64,000 bases of DNA from Rhodobacterales bacterium (GTDB lineage Bacteria; Pseudomonadota; Alphaproteobacteria; Caulobacterales; Hyphomonadaceae): positions 26,935 through 90,934 of the forward strand of contig JACXUV010000006.1 in assembly GCA_014763715.1 (NCBI GenBank), read 5' to 3'. Numbering within the stretch: position 1 is the first letter of the stretch; each line of letters starts with the position of its first letter. This document shows positions 40,601 to 51,657 of the stretch, one piece after another. Both the position numbers and the translations under genes were made by a program. Below the pieces are notes generated by a model. It worked only from the letters and a program-made list of their open reading frames with translations. It had not been told where the DNA came from and did no database searches.

Positions 40601-40605
40601 TCGCG

Positions 40606-41343
40606 TCAGACCTCTCCAATAAGATGTACATCGCCAGCCCTTATGGTCTGTTGCGATCCGTCCGGCAATCTGAGGATCAGGCCGCCATCCGGTGCCATGT
40701 CCTCGAAGATACCCTCAATCGGTACACCGCCGGGCGATACGCGGACCATTCCGCCAAGCCCTTCCGCCCGTTTCAGCCAGTCGGTGCGAATGGAGGCAAA
40801 CCCCTCCCGGGCCTGAGCCAGCCGCGTCATGAAATGACGGGTCAGCGCGCCGAATACATCAATATGATCAAGGACTTTGCCCGGCGCGAGATCCGCAAGG
40901 CACACGGCCGCCTGCCCTGCGCCGGGAGGCACTTCCGCTACGTTCACGCCCATGCCGGCAACCACCCACAGGCCCTGCGTGTCCTGCCCCGTCTCGATCA
41001 GGATTCCGGACAGCTTCGCCTTGTTCACACGTACGTCATTGGGCCATTTCAGGCGCACATCGGCGTCCGGCGCGAACTCCAGGGCGGTATCGCTGACGGC
41101 CAGCGCGGCCGCAAACGGAACCCGGGCCGCAACCTGAATGCCGCCAGCTTCCCGGAACAGGGCCGTGGTGAAGATGTTCCCTTTCGGCGAGGCCCAGCTG
41201 CGCTGCAGCCTGCCGCGGCCAGCGGTCTGCTCATCCGCAAGGATCCAGCAATCCTCGAACGCGCCTGACTGGGCGCGCCGACGCGCTTCGGTATTGGTAC
41301 TGTCTATCGTGCCGAAGCTGTGAACGGGCCAGGCCAGGCTCAA
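40606..41343 (-). CDS. birA: Biotin--[acetyl-CoA-carboxylase] ligase (no DNA-binding domain)
   Basis: About 245 residues. [15 protein letters not shown] is the biotinyl-AMP-forming loop, LKWPNDV and KLSGILIE are substrate motifs, and a C-terminal SH3-like domain ends the protein. It lacks the N-terminal winged helix of E. coli BirA, so it acts only as an enzyme. No ATG fits the conserved N-terminus. The TTG at 41343 overlaps the nuoN stop (TTGA) with GGGGATC upstream and is preferred; a GTG at 41376 is the alternative. Confidence 0.92.
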   Translation of the reverse strand: MSLAWPVHSFGTIDSTNTEARRRAQSGAFEDCWILADEQTAGRGRLQRSWASPKGNIFTTALFREAGGIQVAARVPFAAALAVSDTALEFAPDADVRLKWPNDVRVNKAKLSGILIETGQDTQGLWVVAGMGVNVAEVPPGAGQAAVCLADLAPGKVLDHIDVFGALTRHFMTRLAQAREGFASIRTDWLKRAEGLGGMVRVSPGGVPIEGIFEDMAPDGGLILRLPDGSQQTIRAGDVHLIGEV

Positions 41344-42764
41344 CCCGTGATCCCCAGCGCAGCCTGATCGCTCCACCCGCTGAGCAGGAAGAAGAAGATC
41401 ATGAACACGATGACGAACAGCGACGATGCCAGCACGACGAGCGTCACTGAGCCGTCGATCGCCTCGAAGCGTTCCGTCGGCTCATCGAACCACATGATCT
41501 TGATCAGGCGCAGGTAGTAACCGAGCGACACGACCGATGCGAGGACGAGGATGATCGCCAGCGGGTAAAGACCAGCGCTGATGCCTGCTTCCAGAATGAC
41601 CCACTTGCCGAGGAAGCCACCGAAAGGCGGCAGGCCGGCCACGGACCAGACCAGGATCGAGAGCGCAATCGCCAGCCACGGGCGCTTGCTCATCAGGCCG
41701 CCCAGTTCGGAAATGCCTTCCACCATGCCGCCCTGACGGCGCATGGCGAGAACCGCAGCAAACAGGCCGAGCGACGTGACCACATAAAGCGTCATGAAGG
41801 TGAGCAGCGGACCCGCGCCCAGCTCCTTGCCGGCCGCCACAGCCATCAGCGCATAGCCAACGTTCGCAATCGAGGAATAGCCCAGAAGACGCTTGATATT
41901 GGTCTGCGTGAGACCACCGAAGGCTCCGATCAGCATGGAGAGGCCCGCAATGATCTGGATGATCAGCTGCCACTGGTCCATGACATCGCCGAAGACCTGG
42001 AACATCACATTCGCGAACACGACAATGGCGGCCATTTTCGGCGCGGCACCGAAGAAAGCGCCAACCGGCGTAGGCGCGCCTTCATAGACGTCCGGCGTCC
42101 AGACGTGCATCGGCGCTGCCGAGACCTTGAATGCGAGGCCGACAATCATCAGCACCATGCCGAACATCATGCCGACCGACGGCTCTGCCGCAGCAATGCC
42201 GGCATAATAGGTCGTGCCGGAGAAGCCGTAGACCAGCGATGCCCCGTAGAGCAGCATGCCGGATGCCAGCGAACCGAGGATGACGTACTTCAGGCCCGCT
42301 TCCGAAGAGCGTGCAGAGTCACGATGGAAGGCGGCCAGAACATAGGACGAGAGGCTGAGCGTCTCGATGCCCATGTAGAGCGTCATCAGGTTTGCCGCCG
42401 ACAGGATGATCCCCATGCCGAGCGATGCGAAGATCATCAGCAGGGCGTATTCGTAACGGGCCGTTTCATGGCGCTTCAGGAAGCCCTCGGACATGACCAG
42501 CGCAAGGCCGCCGACGACAAAGGAAACGATCTTGGCGAAGTTGACGAATGTGTTGGTGACGACGAGGCCGTTGAAAGCCTCCCCGCCCTGATAGGTCATG
42601 GCGGCAATGCCAGCCGCGATGAACAGGGCCAGCGCGCCGTATTTGAACGACAGGCCGTTGAACTTGTCCTTGAGCAGCGCACCAAGCAGTACGCCGACAA
42701 GACCTGCGGCAGCGAGCCAGAGTTCCGGCCCGATCGCCAGTGTCATGGCAGTGAAGTCCAGCAT
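41340..42764 (-). CDS. nuoN: NADH-quinone oxidoreductase subunit N
   Basis: 474 residues, about 14 membrane helices; one of three antiporter-like proton channels of complex I. Conserved charged sites include [13 protein letters not shown] (Glu of TM5), the Lys near [18 protein letters not shown] (split after HVW), and [14 protein letters not shown]. It is the last gene of the nuo operon, six bases after nuoM and overlapping birA by four. Confidence 0.97.
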   Translation of the reverse strand: MLDFTAMTLAIGPELWLAAAGLVGVLLGALLKDKFNGLSFKYGALALFIAAGIAAMTYQGGEAFNGLVVTNTFVNFAKIVSFVVGGLALVMSEGFLKRHETARYEYALLMIFASLGMGIILSAANLMTLYMGIETLSLSSYVLAAFHRDSARSSEAGLKYVILGSLASGMLLYGASLVYGFSGTTYYAGIAAAEPSVGMMFGMVLMIVGLAFKVSAAPMHVWTPDVYEGAPTPVGAFFGAAPKMAAIVVFANVMFQVFGDVMDQWQLIIQIIAGLSMLIGAFGGLTQTNIKRLLGYSSIANVGYALMAVAAGKELGAGPLLTFMTLYVVTSLGLFAAVLAMRRQGGMVEGISELGGLMSKRPWLAIALSILVWSVAGLPPFGGFLGKWVILEAGISAGLYPLAIILVLASVVSLGYYLRLIKIMWFDEPTERFEAIDGSVTLVVLASSLFVIVFMIFFFLLSGWSDQAALGITG

Positions 42765-42770
42765 GGGCGG

Positions 42771-44267
42771 TCAGCCTCCGGCCATCATCGAGAGAATGCG
42801 AAGCGCAGCGCCCTCGGTCATGTTTAAGATCAGATTGGGTGCGACGCCGAACAGCAGCGTCAGCAGCGCCAACGGGACGATAGTAACGAGTTCGATCCGG
42901 TTCATGTCCTTGAGGTCATTCAGGGCCGGATTGGTGATCTGGCCGAACACGGCACGACGATAGAGCGTCAGCATGTAGACGGCCGAGAAGATCATGCCGA
43001 TCGCCGCGCCGCCTGCTGCCCAGGTCGAAGCCTGGAAGCCGCCCACCATGCTGAGGATCTCACCGATGAAGCCAGACGTGCCCGGCAGGCCGACATTGGC
43101 CATGGTGAACAGCATGAAGAAGGTCGCATAGACCGGCATGCGGTGAACAAGGCCGCCATAGGCCGCGATCTCACGGGTGTGCATGCGATCGTAAACCACG
43201 CCCACGATCAGGAAGAGCGCACTGGCAATGAAGCCGTGGCTGATCATCTGGAAGATGGCGCCCTGCAGACCGACTTCGTTGAACGAGAAGACGCCCAGCG
43301 TGACAAAGCCCATGTGCGCGACCGAAGAATAAGCGATCAGCTTCTTCATGTCGGTCTGACGCCACGCCACCAGAGAGGTGTAGACGATTGCGATCACCGC
43401 CAGCGTGAACATGGCAGGCTGGAAGAAGTGGCTCGCATCCGGGAACATCGGCAGCGAGAAGCGCAGGAAGCCATAGCCGCCCATCTTCAGCAGCACGCCT
43501 GCCAGCACGACAGAACCCGCCGTCGGGGCCTGAACGTGCGCATCCGGAAGCCAGGTGTGGACCGGCCACATCGGCAGTTTCACGGCGAAGGACGCGATGA
43601 AGGCCAGCCACAGCCATGTCTGCACATGCGGGTCGAAGGCGAACTTCTCAAGCACCTCAAAGTCGGAGCTGCCTGCGGTGATGTACATGTAGACAACCGC
43701 GACCAGCATCAGCAGCGAGCCGAGCAGCGTGTAGAGGAAGAACTTGAACGCGGCGTAGATCTTGTCCTTGCCGCCCCAGATACCGATGATGAGGAACATC
43801 GGGATCAGGCCGGCTTCGAAGAAGATGTAGAAGAGAACGAGGTCGAGCGAGGTGAACACGCCGATCATGAATGTCTCGAGCACCAGGAAGGCGACGACAT
43901 ATTCGGTCACGCGCGTATGGATCGAGTTCCAGCTAGCCAGAAGGCAGATCGGCGTCAGGAACGTCGTCAGCAGGATCAGCGGCAGAGACAGGCCATCAAC
44001 GCCCAGCTTGTAGCTGATATTCTGGTACCAGACGTGCTGTTCCACCAGCTGATACCCCGGCGTCGAGGGATCGAAGTAGAGGAAGGCTGCCAGCGAGACC
44101 AGGAAGGTCGCGCCCGAGATGACGAGCCCGGCCAGCAAGGCCGTGCGCCCCTCATTGGCATTCGCGGAGGCACTGCTGCCAGCCGTTGCGGCGCGCACAG
44201 CCATGATGATCAGTGCGCCAACCAGCGGCAGGAAGGTCAGCGCCGAAAGAATGGGAAACCCGCCCAT
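42771..44267 (-). CDS. nuoM: NADH-quinone oxidoreductase subunit M
   Basis: 498 residues, antiporter-like proton-pumping subunit. [13 protein letters not shown] carries the conserved TM5 Glu; [18 protein letters not shown] carries the TM7 Lys and the discontinuous helix; [14 protein letters not shown] is the TM10 region. The ATG at 44267 overlaps the nuoL stop in TAATG; the nine codons upstream are nuoL sequence. Confidence 0.97.
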   Translation of the reverse strand: MGGFPILSALTFLPLVGALIIMAVRAATAGSSASANANEGRTALLAGLVISGATFLVSLAAFLYFDPSTPGYQLVEQHVWYQNISYKLGVDGLSLPLILLTTFLTPICLLASWNSIHTRVTEYVVAFLVLETFMIGVFTSLDLVLFYIFFEAGLIPMFLIIGIWGGKDKIYAAFKFFLYTLLGSLLMLVAVVYMYITAGSSDFEVLEKFAFDPHVQTWLWLAFIASFAVKLPMWPVHTWLPDAHVQAPTAGSVVLAGVLLKMGGYGFLRFSLPMFPDASHFFQPAMFTLAVIAIVYTSLVAWRQTDMKKLIAYSSVAHMGFVTLGVFSFNEVGLQGAIFQMISHGFIASALFLIVGVVYDRMHTREIAAYGGLVHRMPVYATFFMLFTMANVGLPGTSGFIGEILSMVGGFQASTWAAGGAAIGMIFSAVYMLTLYRRAVFGQITNPALNDLKDMNRIELVTIVPLALLTLLFGVAPNLILNMTEGAALRILSMMAGG

Positions 44268-46414
44268 TAGTGTGCCCCTCCGGCGTTCAGCCACATAAGC
44301 GCCCCGAAGACGAGAGCTGCGCCAATAATAATGAATGCATAGTGATACAGACGGCCGGTGTGCATGGCCGACAGGCGGCGTGCGTTGAACAGGGTTAGCG
44401 CGGTCATGCCGTCAGCCCCGACACCGTCGATCACCTTCTTGTCGGCTTTCCAGAAGATATTCCCCAGGAAGGCCGCACCACGCACCAGCGTCGCGTTGTA
44501 GATCTCGTCGAAGTACCACTTGTTGTAGAACAGCGAGTACAGCGGGCCGCCGCTGTCGGCGATGCGTTTGCCGACGCCGCGATTGAAGAAGTAGGTCATC
44601 GTGGCCAGCACGAAACCGCCCAGCGTGACGATCAACGGTGCATAAATCACCCACTCCGGCACCTCGTGACGCGCATGCAGAACATGGTTCTCCGATGCAC
44701 GGTAGATCGCGCCAGCCCAGAAGGCCTCGTTCGAGTGGTCGACGAAGTAGTTGTAGAAGTACACGCCCGAGAAAATCGCACCGAGGCTCAGCAGGCCGAG
44801 CGGCACAAGCATGACCGGCGGGCTTTCATGCGGCGTGTGGTCATGGCCGTGGCCATGATCGTCATGCGCATGATCGTCGTGTGCGTCATGGGCGGCGTGG
44901 GCATGGGCATGATCATCCTCATGCGCGCTTTCCGATGCCCTCGGCCCATGGAACGTCATGTAGATGAGGCGCCAAGAGTAGAAGCTGGTCAGGAAGGCTG
45001 CAACGATGCCGAACCAGAAAGCCATCTGGCCGAAGGCGACGTGCTCAACACCGCTGGCGAAGGCGCTCTCCAGGATCGCATCTTTCGAGAAGAAGCCAGC
45101 GAAACCGAGTTTCGTGTGCGGAACACCAAGGCCGATGATGGCGATCGTACCGATCATCATGGCCGCATAGGTAATCGGCATGAACTTCGCGAGGCCGCCC
45201 ATTTTGCGCATGTCCTGCTCGTGGTGCATGCCGTGGATCACGGAGCCGGCGCCAAGGAACAGGAGCGCCTTGAAGAAGGCGTGCGTGAACAGGTGGAACA
45301 TCGCGGCCTCATAGGCACCGACACCGGCCGCGAAGAACATGTAGCCGAGCTGCGAACAGGTCGAATAGGCGATGACGCGCTTGATGTCGTTCTGCGCCAT
45401 GCCGACCGTGGCGGCATAGAGCGCGGTGACGGCACCGACCAGCGTGATCATGCCGGCAGCAACCAGCGTGTATTCATAAAGCGGCGACAGGAGGCAGACG
45501 AGGTAGACACCTGCGGTCACCATGGTCGCGGCGTGGATCAGGGCGGAAACCGGCGTCGGGCCTTCCATGGCGTCCGGCAGCCAGACGTGCAGGAAGAACT
45601 GGGCCGACTTGCCCATCGCGCCGATGAACAGCAGCACGCCGATGACTTCGACAGCCCAGACACGGTAGCCGAGGAATTCCATGATCACTTCACGGGCAGG
45701 CGCCGGAGCGGCAAAGGCCAGTGGTGTGACCACGGTGTTCTCGCGCAGCGCTTCCATGAAGGGCGCGAACTCGACCGTGCCGTAGATGCAGAACACGGCC
45801 ATGATGCCGAGCGCGAGACCGAAGTCCCCCACCCGGTTGGTCACGAACGCCTTGATGGAGGCATCGTTCGGCGCCTTGTTCTGATACCAGAAGCCGATCA
45901 GCAGGTAGGAGGCGAGGCCAACGCCTTCCCAGCCGAAGAAGAGCTGGATGAAGTTGTCTGCCGTCACCAGCATCAGCATGGCGAAGGTAAAGAGCGACAG
46001 GTAGGCGAAGAAGCGCGCCTTGTGCGGGTCTTCTCTCATGTAGCCCCAGGAATAGAGGTGCACGAGGCCGGAGACGCCGGTGATCACGGCCATCATGACA
46101 ATCGACAGCGTGTCCACGCGGATGGCCCAGTCGGCCCGGAAGTCTCCGACATGGATCCAGGGCATCAGCTTGATGATGTGCTGGCTGACTGCGTGCCCGT
46201 GTTCGGCAGCTCCATGCGCGGCCTCAACCGCGTGACCGCCGACACCCGCCGCATAAGCGAACAGCTGGAACAGCGACAGCGCGCCGGCCGTCAGGACAAC
46301 GCCCGTGGTCGCAACCATGACGACCTTGTCGCCGATGATCTTGTGGAACAGGCCCGTCAGCGCAACGAGGCCCGGCGCCAGGACGATAAAGAGTAGAAGT
46401 GCGTCAGAAAGCAT
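44267..46414 (-). CDS. nuoL: NADH-quinone oxidoreductase subunit L, with histidine-rich loop
   Basis: 715 residues, distal antiporter-like subunit with the long lateral helix at its C-terminus. [18 protein letters not shown] (TM5 Glu), [19 protein letters not shown] (TM7 Lys) and [16 protein letters not shown] are the functional core. Residues about 495-531 form a loop with 13 His among about 35 residues, interspersed with Asp and Ala, a larger metal-binding-like insertion than in E. coli NuoL. nuoK is six bases upstream. Confidence 0.97.
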   Translation of the reverse strand: MLSDALLLFIVLAPGLVALTGLFHKIIGDKVVMVATTGVVLTAGALSLFQLFAYAAGVGGHAVEAAHGAAEHGHAVSQHIIKLMPWIHVGDFRADWAIRVDTLSIVMMAVITGVSGLVHLYSWGYMREDPHKARFFAYLSLFTFAMLMLVTADNFIQLFFGWEGVGLASYLLIGFWYQNKAPNDASIKAFVTNRVGDFGLALGIMAVFCIYGTVEFAPFMEALRENTVVTPLAFAAPAPAREVIMEFLGYRVWAVEVIGVLLFIGAMGKSAQFFLHVWLPDAMEGPTPVSALIHAATMVTAGVYLVCLLSPLYEYTLVAAGMITLVGAVTALYAATVGMAQNDIKRVIAYSTCSQLGYMFFAAGVGAYEAAMFHLFTHAFFKALLFLGAGSVIHGMHHEQDMRKMGGLAKFMPITYAAMMIGTIAIIGLGVPHTKLGFAGFFSKDAILESAFASGVEHVAFGQMAFWFGIVAAFLTSFYSWRLIYMTFHGPRASESAHEDDHAHAHAAHDAHDDHAHDDHGHGHDHTPHESPPVMLVPLGLLSLGAIFSGVYFYNYFVDHSNEAFWAGAIYRASENHVLHARHEVPEWVIYAPLIVTLGGFVLATMTYFFNRGVGKRIADSGGPLYSLFYNKWYFDEIYNATLVRGAAFLGNIFWKADKKVIDGVGADGMTALTLFNARRLSAMHTGRLYHYAFIIIGAALVFGALMWLNAGGAH

Positions 46415-46420
46415 ATCAGC

Positions 46421-46729
46421 CTAGCCCTTCATCAGGTCTACGTTCTCGACCGAGATGTCACCGCGGTTCCGGAAGTAGACGACCAGGACAGCAAGGCCGA
46501 CAGCCGCTTCCGCAGCAGCAACAGTCAGCACGAGCATGGCGAAGATCTGCCCGGCAATCGTGCCGGAGAAGACCGAGAAGGCGACCAGGTTGAGGTTCAC
46601 CGAAAGCAGGATCAGCTCGATCGCCATCAGGATGACGATGATGTTCTTCCGGTTCACGAAAATGCCGACCACCCCGATTGTAAACAGGACGGCAGACACC
46701 GCGAGATAGTGGGAAAGACCGAGTTCCAT
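46421..46729 (-). CDS. nuoK: NADH-quinone oxidoreductase subunit K
   Basis: 102 residues, three membrane helices, homologue of MrpC/ND4L. Glu38 ([11 protein letters not shown]) and Glu74 ([10 protein letters not shown]) are the two conserved intramembrane glutamates of the proton path (Glu36 and Glu72 in E. coli). It is five bases downstream of nuoJ. Confidence 0.98.
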   Translation of the reverse strand: MELGLSHYLAVSAVLFTIGVVGIFVNRKNIIVILMAIELILLSVNLNLVAFSVFSGTIAGQIFAMLVLTVAAAEAAVGLAVLVVYFRNRGDISVENVDLMKG

Positions 46730-46734
46730 CTGTA

Positions 46735-47328
46735 TCAGATCCCCTGCCCCGGCTTGGGGTCCTTCAGTTCATAGGCATCGGCACGGCGACGCGATGTCTG
46801 TTTGGCGATGTTCTGGCGTTTCACATCCACGCGGTGGCGCAGCGTCAGAACGATCGCACCGATCATGGCAATGAGCAGGACGATACCGGCCAGCTGGAAC
46901 AGCAGCAGGTAGTCCGTATACATGACCTGGCCGATAGCCTCGGCGTTGGTGTCAGCGCCCGGTGCCGCATCAAAGGCATCCGGACGGGAGCGCACGCCCA
47001 GAACAGACGCCATGAAGATCTCAGCCGCGAAGACGATACCCACCAGCATGGCGAACGGCCAATAGCGGAGCGTGCCGTCCTTCAGCTCGACGAAGTCCAC
47101 ATCGAGCATCATGACGACGAACAGGAACAACACCGCGACGGCGCCGACATAGACGACGACCAGAAGCATGGCGAGGAATTCCGCCCCGATCAGAACGAAC
47201 AGACCCGCCGACGAGAAGAAGGCCAGGATCAGCCACAGCACGGAGTGGACAGGGTTCCGCGCCATGATGACCATCAGCGCTGACACGAGTGTCACCGCAG
47301 CCATCAGGTAGAATGCGATCAGTGCCAC
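46735..47328 (-). CDS. nuoJ: NADH-quinone oxidoreductase subunit J
   Basis: 197 residues, five membrane helices, the ND6 homologue. [16 protein letters not shown] and [19 protein letters not shown] contain the pi-bulge helix and conserved Tyr of TM3. No ATG fits the family N-terminus. A GTG at 47328 ([15 protein letters not shown]) aligns best, with AGAGGG just upstream; another GTG 11 codons earlier is possible. The C-terminal 45 residues are charged and soluble. Confidence 0.95.
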   Translation of the reverse strand: MALIAFYLMAAVTLVSALMVIMARNPVHSVLWLILAFFSSAGLFVLIGAEFLAMLLVVVYVGAVAVLFLFVVMMLDVDFVELKDGTLRYWPFAMLVGIVFAAEIFMASVLGVRSRPDAFDAAPGADTNAEAIGQVMYTDYLLLFQLAGIVLLIAMIGAIVLTLRHRVDVKRQNIAKQTSRRRADAYELKDPKPGQGI

Positions 47329-47393
47329 AGCCCTCTGACCCCTCTTGTGTTTGGGCCACACATACGGGCCCGGTTAGTCTTTAGCGGCGCGCC

Positions 47394-47879
47394 CTAGCGA
47401 TAGGGTGCGTCCAGTTCCAGATTCTTGGCGATCAGCCGTTCCCAGCGGTCGCCATTCGCGAGCAGGCGGTCCTTGTCATAGAACAGCTCCTCGCGGGTTT
47501 CGGTCGCAAATTCGAAGTTCGGTCCTTCGACGATGGCATCCACCGGGCAGGCTTCCTGACAGAAGCCGCAATAGATGCACTTCACCATGTCGATGTCATA
47601 GCGCGTCGTGCGGCGGGCGCCGTCGGCACGCGGCTCTGCCTCGATCGTGATGGCCTGAGCCGGACAGATGGCTTCGCAAAGCTTGCATGCGATGCAGCGC
47701 TCTTCCCCGGACGCGTAGCGGCGCAGGGCGTGCTCACCGCGGAAACGGGGCGACAGCGGGTTCTTTTCGAAAGGATAGTTCACCGTGGCCTTGCGGCGGA
47801 ACATCTCCGCCGTGGCCAGCCAGAGGGCCCCGAGAAAATCGGTCAGCAGGGCGCCGCGAATGGTCTGCGCGAGGCTCAT
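47394..47879 (-). CDS. nuoI: NADH-quinone oxidoreductase subunit I
   Basis: 161 residues, peripheral-arm subunit carrying clusters N6a and N6b. Two ferredoxin motifs are seen: Cys62, 65, 68, 72 and Cys101, 104, 107, 111. An N-terminal amphipathic helix packs against NuoH. It overlaps nuoH by four bases and is followed by 65 non-coding bases before nuoJ. Confidence 0.98.
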   Translation of the reverse strand: MSLAQTIRGALLTDFLGALWLATAEMFRRKATVNYPFEKNPLSPRFRGEHALRRYASGEERCIACKLCEAICPAQAITIEAEPRADGARRTTRYDIDMVKCIYCGFCQEACPVDAIVEGPNFEFATETREELFYDKDRLLANGDRWERLIAKNLELDAPYR

Positions 47880-48967
47880 GACTGCACTCCCATGTAAGCG
47901 ACGTAACCGGCAACAACGACAACGGCCACCAGTGAAGTCGGCAGGAAGATCTTCCAGCCAAGGCGCATCAGCTGGTCATAGCGGTAGCGCGGCACGATGG
48001 CCTTCACCATGGCGAACAGGAAGAAGAAGAAGAGGGTTTTCAACATGAACCAGAACAGCCCGGAGAAGCTGGTCAGGAACGGATGGTCGCGCGTGAAATC
48101 GTCTCCCAAGGCGATAGGACCATGCCAGCCGCCAAAGAAGAGGATTGTCATCATCGAGCACATCAGGACGATGTTCAGGTATTCACCCAGCATGAACAGG
48201 AGGTACGGCGTGGAGCCGTATTCCACCTGGTAACCGGCAACGAGTTCGGATTCCGCTTCCGGCAGGTCGAAAGGGGGACGGTTCGTTTCAGCGAGCGCCG
48301 AGACGAAGAAGATCACGAACATCGGCAGCATGACCACGACCAGCGGGAAGTTCTGGAAGCTCAGCACATGCCAGTTCCAGAAGCCGCCTTCCTGGCTGTT
48401 CACAATGTCCGCAAGGTTCATCGAACCGGCCTGCAGGATGACCGTAATGATCACCAGGCCGATGGACACTTCATAAGAAACCATCTGTGCAGCAGAACGC
48501 AGGGCGCCGAGGAACGGGTATTTCGAGTTCGAGGCCCAACCGCCCATGATGATGCCGTAAACACCGAGCGAGCTGATCGCGAAGAGGTACAGCACCCCAA
48601 CGTTCAGGTTCGAGATCACCCAGCTGGTTCCGCTGACCGTGCCCGGCGCCACCGGAATGGCCGCCCAGGCCGCGAAGGCCAGCGTACAGGTCAGGATCGG
48701 GGCAAAAAGGAATACGAACTTGTTCGCGCCCGCCGGGATGACGATCTCTTTCAGCAGGAACTTGCCGAAGTCTGCGAAGGACTGCAGCAGGCCGAACGGG
48801 CCGACCACGTTCGGGCCCTTCCGCATCATCACACCGGCCCAGACCTTGCGGTCCAGCAGCAGCAGGAATGCGATCGAGAGAAGCAGGACCAGCGTGAAGA
48901 GGCCGATCTGGCCGAGGACCATCAGAGGCCCCCAAAGCTGTCCCATAGACTCGATGTAGTTACTCAT
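47876..48967 (-). CDS. nuoH: NADH-quinone oxidoreductase subunit H
   Basis: 363 residues, eight membrane helices, the ND1 homologue that forms the quinone chamber with NuoB and Nuo[20 protein letters not shown] (split after MMR) and [17 protein letters not shown], with its run of acidic residues at the quinone and proton junction, are the hallmarks. It follows nuoG by ten bases. Confidence 0.98.
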   Translation of the reverse strand: MSNYIESMGQLWGPLMVLGQIGLFTLVLLLSIAFLLLLDRKVWAGVMMRKGPNVVGPFGLLQSFADFGKFLLKEIVIPAGANKFVFLFAPILTCTLAFAAWAAIPVAPGTVSGTSWVISNLNVGVLYLFAISSLGVYGIIMGGWASNSKYPFLGALRSAAQMVSYEVSIGLVIITVILQAGSMNLADIVNSQEGGFWNWHVLSFQNFPLVVVMLPMFVIFFVSALAETNRPPFDLPEAESELVAGYQVEYGSTPYLLFMLGEYLNIVLMCSMMTILFFGGWHGPIALGDDFTRDHPFLTSFSGLFWFMLKTLFFFFLFAMVKAIVPRYRYDQLMRLGWKIFLPTSLVAVVVVAGYVAYMGVQS

Positions 48968-48977
48968 GGCGCCCGCC

Positions 48978-51053
48978 CTACTCCGCTGCCACCGGAGTGT
49001 CCAGCGCTGTCGCCAGCGCAGAGCATTCCGCCATGGTTTTCGATGCCCGGGCGATCGGATTCGTCAGATAGAAGTCTCCGATCACCGGTTTGAACGGTGC
49101 GCTCGACAGGCTTCCGGAAGCTTCCGGAACCGCTTTGAGCGCTTCGGCACCAGCTGCGCCAGGCGCATAGCCAATGCCTGTAAACAGGTCGTTTTCCCGC
49201 AGGGCTTCGCGCACCGCATCGACCGTGTCGTAAGGCAGCGTCTTGCCCATGACATCCGACAGCGCACGGAAGATGGCCCAGCCCTCACGCGCTTCGCCTT
49301 TCGGCTGCACGGCCCTGGAGGTGACCTGCACGCGGCCCTCGGTGTTCACGAAGGTCGCCGACATTTCCGTGTAGGCCGCCGAAGGCAGGATGATGTCTGC
49401 GCGGCTGGCACCGGCATCGCCATGCGAGCCGACATAGATGACCGTTGCGCCGCCGAGGCCGGAGAGGTCCATCTCGTCGACGCCGAGCAGGACAACCGTT
49501 TCCATGCCGCCGCCGAGGATCTCCGCCGTTGCCTTGCCGCCTTCACCCGGCACAAAGCCGGTTTCGAGCGCGCCGACACGGCCAGCCGCATTGTGCAGCA
49601 CACCGAAGCCCGCCCAGCCATCAGCGATTGCGCCGGTTTCATTGGCCAGCTTGATCGCAGCGGCCAGCACGGCTGCACCGTCTTCACGGCACAGCGCGCC
49701 TTCGCCCAGCACGATCATCGGGCGCTTGGCGCCTTTCAGGAAGTCCGCCGTCGCCGCATCGGCCAGAGCGTCTGCGCCCGTGCCGAGATGGGCGTAGTCA
49801 TAGGTCAGGTTTGCCGCTTCACCGATCAGGGCGACTTTGAGGTCAGCCCAGAGCCAGGTCTTGCGGATACGGGCGTTCCAGACAGCTGCCTCGACGCGCG
49901 GATTGACGCCGACGAGCAGCAGCGCGTCAGCCTCTTCCACGCCAGCCAGCGTCGGGTTGAGAATGTAGTGCTCGCGCACACCATCGGTGCCGTATTGCGC
50001 GCCAGCCGGGCGGCAGTCCGTGCTCTGCACGCCGAGGGCGCGGAACAGGTCCAGCGCGGCCTTCGCCTGCTCGGCCTCGATCAGGTCACCTGCGACGACA
50101 CCGATCTTGTCAGCAGGTTTCGACAGCGCCGCTTTGACAGCCTCGAAGGCTTCGCCCCAGCTTGCCGGTTTCAGGCGGCCATCGACACGCACATAAGGCT
50201 TGTCGAGGCGCTGACGGGCGAGACCATCCCACACGAAGCGGGATTTGTCGGAGAGCCATTCCTCGTTAATGTCCTCATTCACCTCGGGCATGATGCGCAT
50301 CACGCCATCACCCTTGGCATCGACGCGGATCGAGGCGCCCATGGCGTCCATCACGTCGATCGAGGACGTCTTGCGCAGCTCCCACGGGCGCGCATTGAAG
50401 GCGTAGGGCTTCGAGGTCAGAGCGCCGACCGGGCAGAGGTCGATCACGTTGCCGGAAAGCTCAGAGGTCAGACTTTTCTCGAGATAGGTCGTGATCTCGG
50501 CGCTCTCACCGCGCGAGATCATGCCGATCTCTTCCACACCGGCCACTTCCGCCACAAAGCGGACGCAGCGCGTACACTGGATGCAGCGGGTCATGATCGT
50601 CTTGACCAGCGGCCCCATGTTCTTGTCTTCGACGGCGCGCTTGTTTTCTTCGTAGCGGCTGTCGGAGCGGCCATAGGCCACGGCCTGGTCCTGCAGGTCA
50701 CACTCGCCGCCCTGGTCGCAGATCGGGCAGTCCAGCGGGTGGTTGATGAGCAGGAACTCCATCACCCCGTTGCGGGCTTTCTCAACGTAAGGCCCTTTGG
50801 TGCGTATGTTCGGTGCCGAGCCATCGCGGTTCGGGCGCATGTCGCCGACATTCTGCGCACAGGACGCAATCGGCTTCGGCGCACCTTCCCACTCCACCAG
50901 GCACATGCGGCAGTTACCGGCCACAGACAGGCGCTCGTGATAGCAGAAGCGCGGAATCTCGGCGCCCGCCGCCTCACACGCCTGCATCAGCGTGTAGGAC
51001 TTCGGAACCTCGATTTCCTTGCCGTCGATATTGATTTTGAACAGATCGCTCAT
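48978..51053 (-). CDS. nuoG: NADH-quinone oxidoreductase subunit G
   Basis: 691 residues, peripheral-arm subunit. The N-terminal [2Fe-2S] ligands are Cys37, 48, 51 and 65 (N1b). [16 protein letters not shown] gives His105, Cys109, 112 and 118 (N5), and CIQCTRC begins the N4 site. A degenerate molybdopterin-oxidoreductase domain makes up the rest. Unusually, its start overlaps by four bases (ATGA) the stop of an unknown coiled-coil membrane protein rather than following nuoF directly. Confidence 0.97.
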   Translation of the reverse strand: MSDLFKINIDGKEIEVPKSYTLMQACEAAGAEIPRFCYHERLSVAGNCRMCLVEWEGAPKPIASCAQNVGDMRPNRDGSAPNIRTKGPYVEKARNGVMEFLLINHPLDCPICDQGGECDLQDQAVAYGRSDSRYEENKRAVEDKNMGPLVKTIMTRCIQCTRCVRFVAEVAGVEEIGMISRGESAEITTYLEKSLTSELSGNVIDLCPVGALTSKPYAFNARPWELRKTSSIDVMDAMGASIRVDAKGDGVMRIMPEVNEDINEEWLSDKSRFVWDGLARQRLDKPYVRVDGRLKPASWGEAFEAVKAALSKPADKIGVVAGDLIEAEQAKAALDLFRALGVQSTDCRPAGAQYGTDGVREHYILNPTLAGVEEADALLLVGVNPRVEAAVWNARIRKTWLWADLKVALIGEAANLTYDYAHLGTGADALADAATADFLKGAKRPMIVLGEGALCREDGAAVLAAAIKLANETGAIADGWAGFGVLHNAAGRVGALETGFVPGEGGKATAEILGGGMETVVLLGVDEMDLSGLGGATVIYVGSHGDAGASRADIILPSAAYTEMSATFVNTEGRVQVTSRAVQPKGEAREGWAIFRALSDVMGKTLPYDTVDAVREALRENDLFTGIGYAPGAAGAEALKAVPEASGSLSSAPFKPVIGDFYLTNPIARASKTMAECSALATALDTPVAAE

Positions 51054-51652
51054 TGCGAACTCACTTCCTGAGCAAAGAAGCCCAACTTACGTGCGATAGC
51101 GGGGCTAAACATGCCCGCTACGAAAAAGACAAAACTGGACAAAAAAGTAACCCCGACATTCGACCAGAATGAGCTACGATTTGCCTCATCAATCTGACTC
51201 CGCAGAAGTGAATTCACAGCAGCCAGCTGTTCGCCATTCAATGAACTCACTGCCTCCGCGTTCGCTGCTCGTTCTTCAAGCGAAGTTACGGCCGCTTGGC
51301 GACTTTGAATTTCTGCTTCGATCAGTGTCATTCGTTCAGAGGCGTCCGAAAGTAACTCAGCAAGCTCTTTGACCTGAACAGAAACAGCTTCCGGCTGTTC
51401 CTTCTTTATAAAAAACACAGTCGAAGACAAAAATGCGAATAGCGTAGAAAACAAGGCCCCTGTCGCCACTGAAAAGAACCTGCTCACCTTTTCTGCTCGC
51501 AGATTGTCCTTGTGGAGCTTACCTTCCAGTTTGTCCAACTCCCGTTGCCTAGAAATAGATTTCGCGCTTAGTTCATCCAAGCTCGTGCGGATTTCGGACA
51601 AGCGTTCTTCGACATCCGAAACGTTTTTTCCGATTTCCTCACGCTCGTCCAC
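51050..51652 (-). CDS. Uncharacterised coiled-coil protein with two membrane segments, inserted between nuoF and nuoG
   Basis: 200 residues from the GTG at 51652, which has GGAG eight bases upstream and lies five bases after the nuoF stop. The longer frame back to 51769 is nuoF DNA and is rejected. In order: a charged helix with heptad-like Leu/Ile spacing (about 11-55), a hydrophobic segment (59-82, SVATGALFSTLFAFLSS...), a second long coiled-coil-like helix (90-158, rich in Glu, Ala, Ser and Leu), and a second hydrophobic segment (163-187). No Cys, His clusters or known domain are seen. GC is about 47% in five 60-base lines counted by hand, against about 65% in a nuoF line. The gene overlaps the nuoG start by four bases, so it is probably translated with the operon. 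Function is unknown; an accessory or assembly role for complex I is a guess from position only. Confidence 0.75.
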   Translation of the reverse strand: MDEREEIGKNVSDVEERLSEIRTSLDELSAKSISRQRELDKLEGKLHKDNLRAEKVSRFFSVATGALFSTLFAFLSSTVFFIKKEQPEAVSVQVKELAELLSDASERMTLIEAEIQSRQAAVTSLEERAANAEAVSSLNGEQLAAVNSLLRSQIDEANRSSFWSNVGVTFLSSFVFFVAGMFSPAIARKLGFFAQEVSSQ

Positions 51653-51657
51653 AGAAT

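Noticed and set aside
44666..46396. 576-codon plus-strand frame across nuoL
   Set aside because: Antisense shadow of nuoL; composition is Arg/His/Glu-rich low-information sequence.
48966..51071. 701-codon plus-strand frame across nuoG
   Set aside because: Antisense shadow of nuoG.
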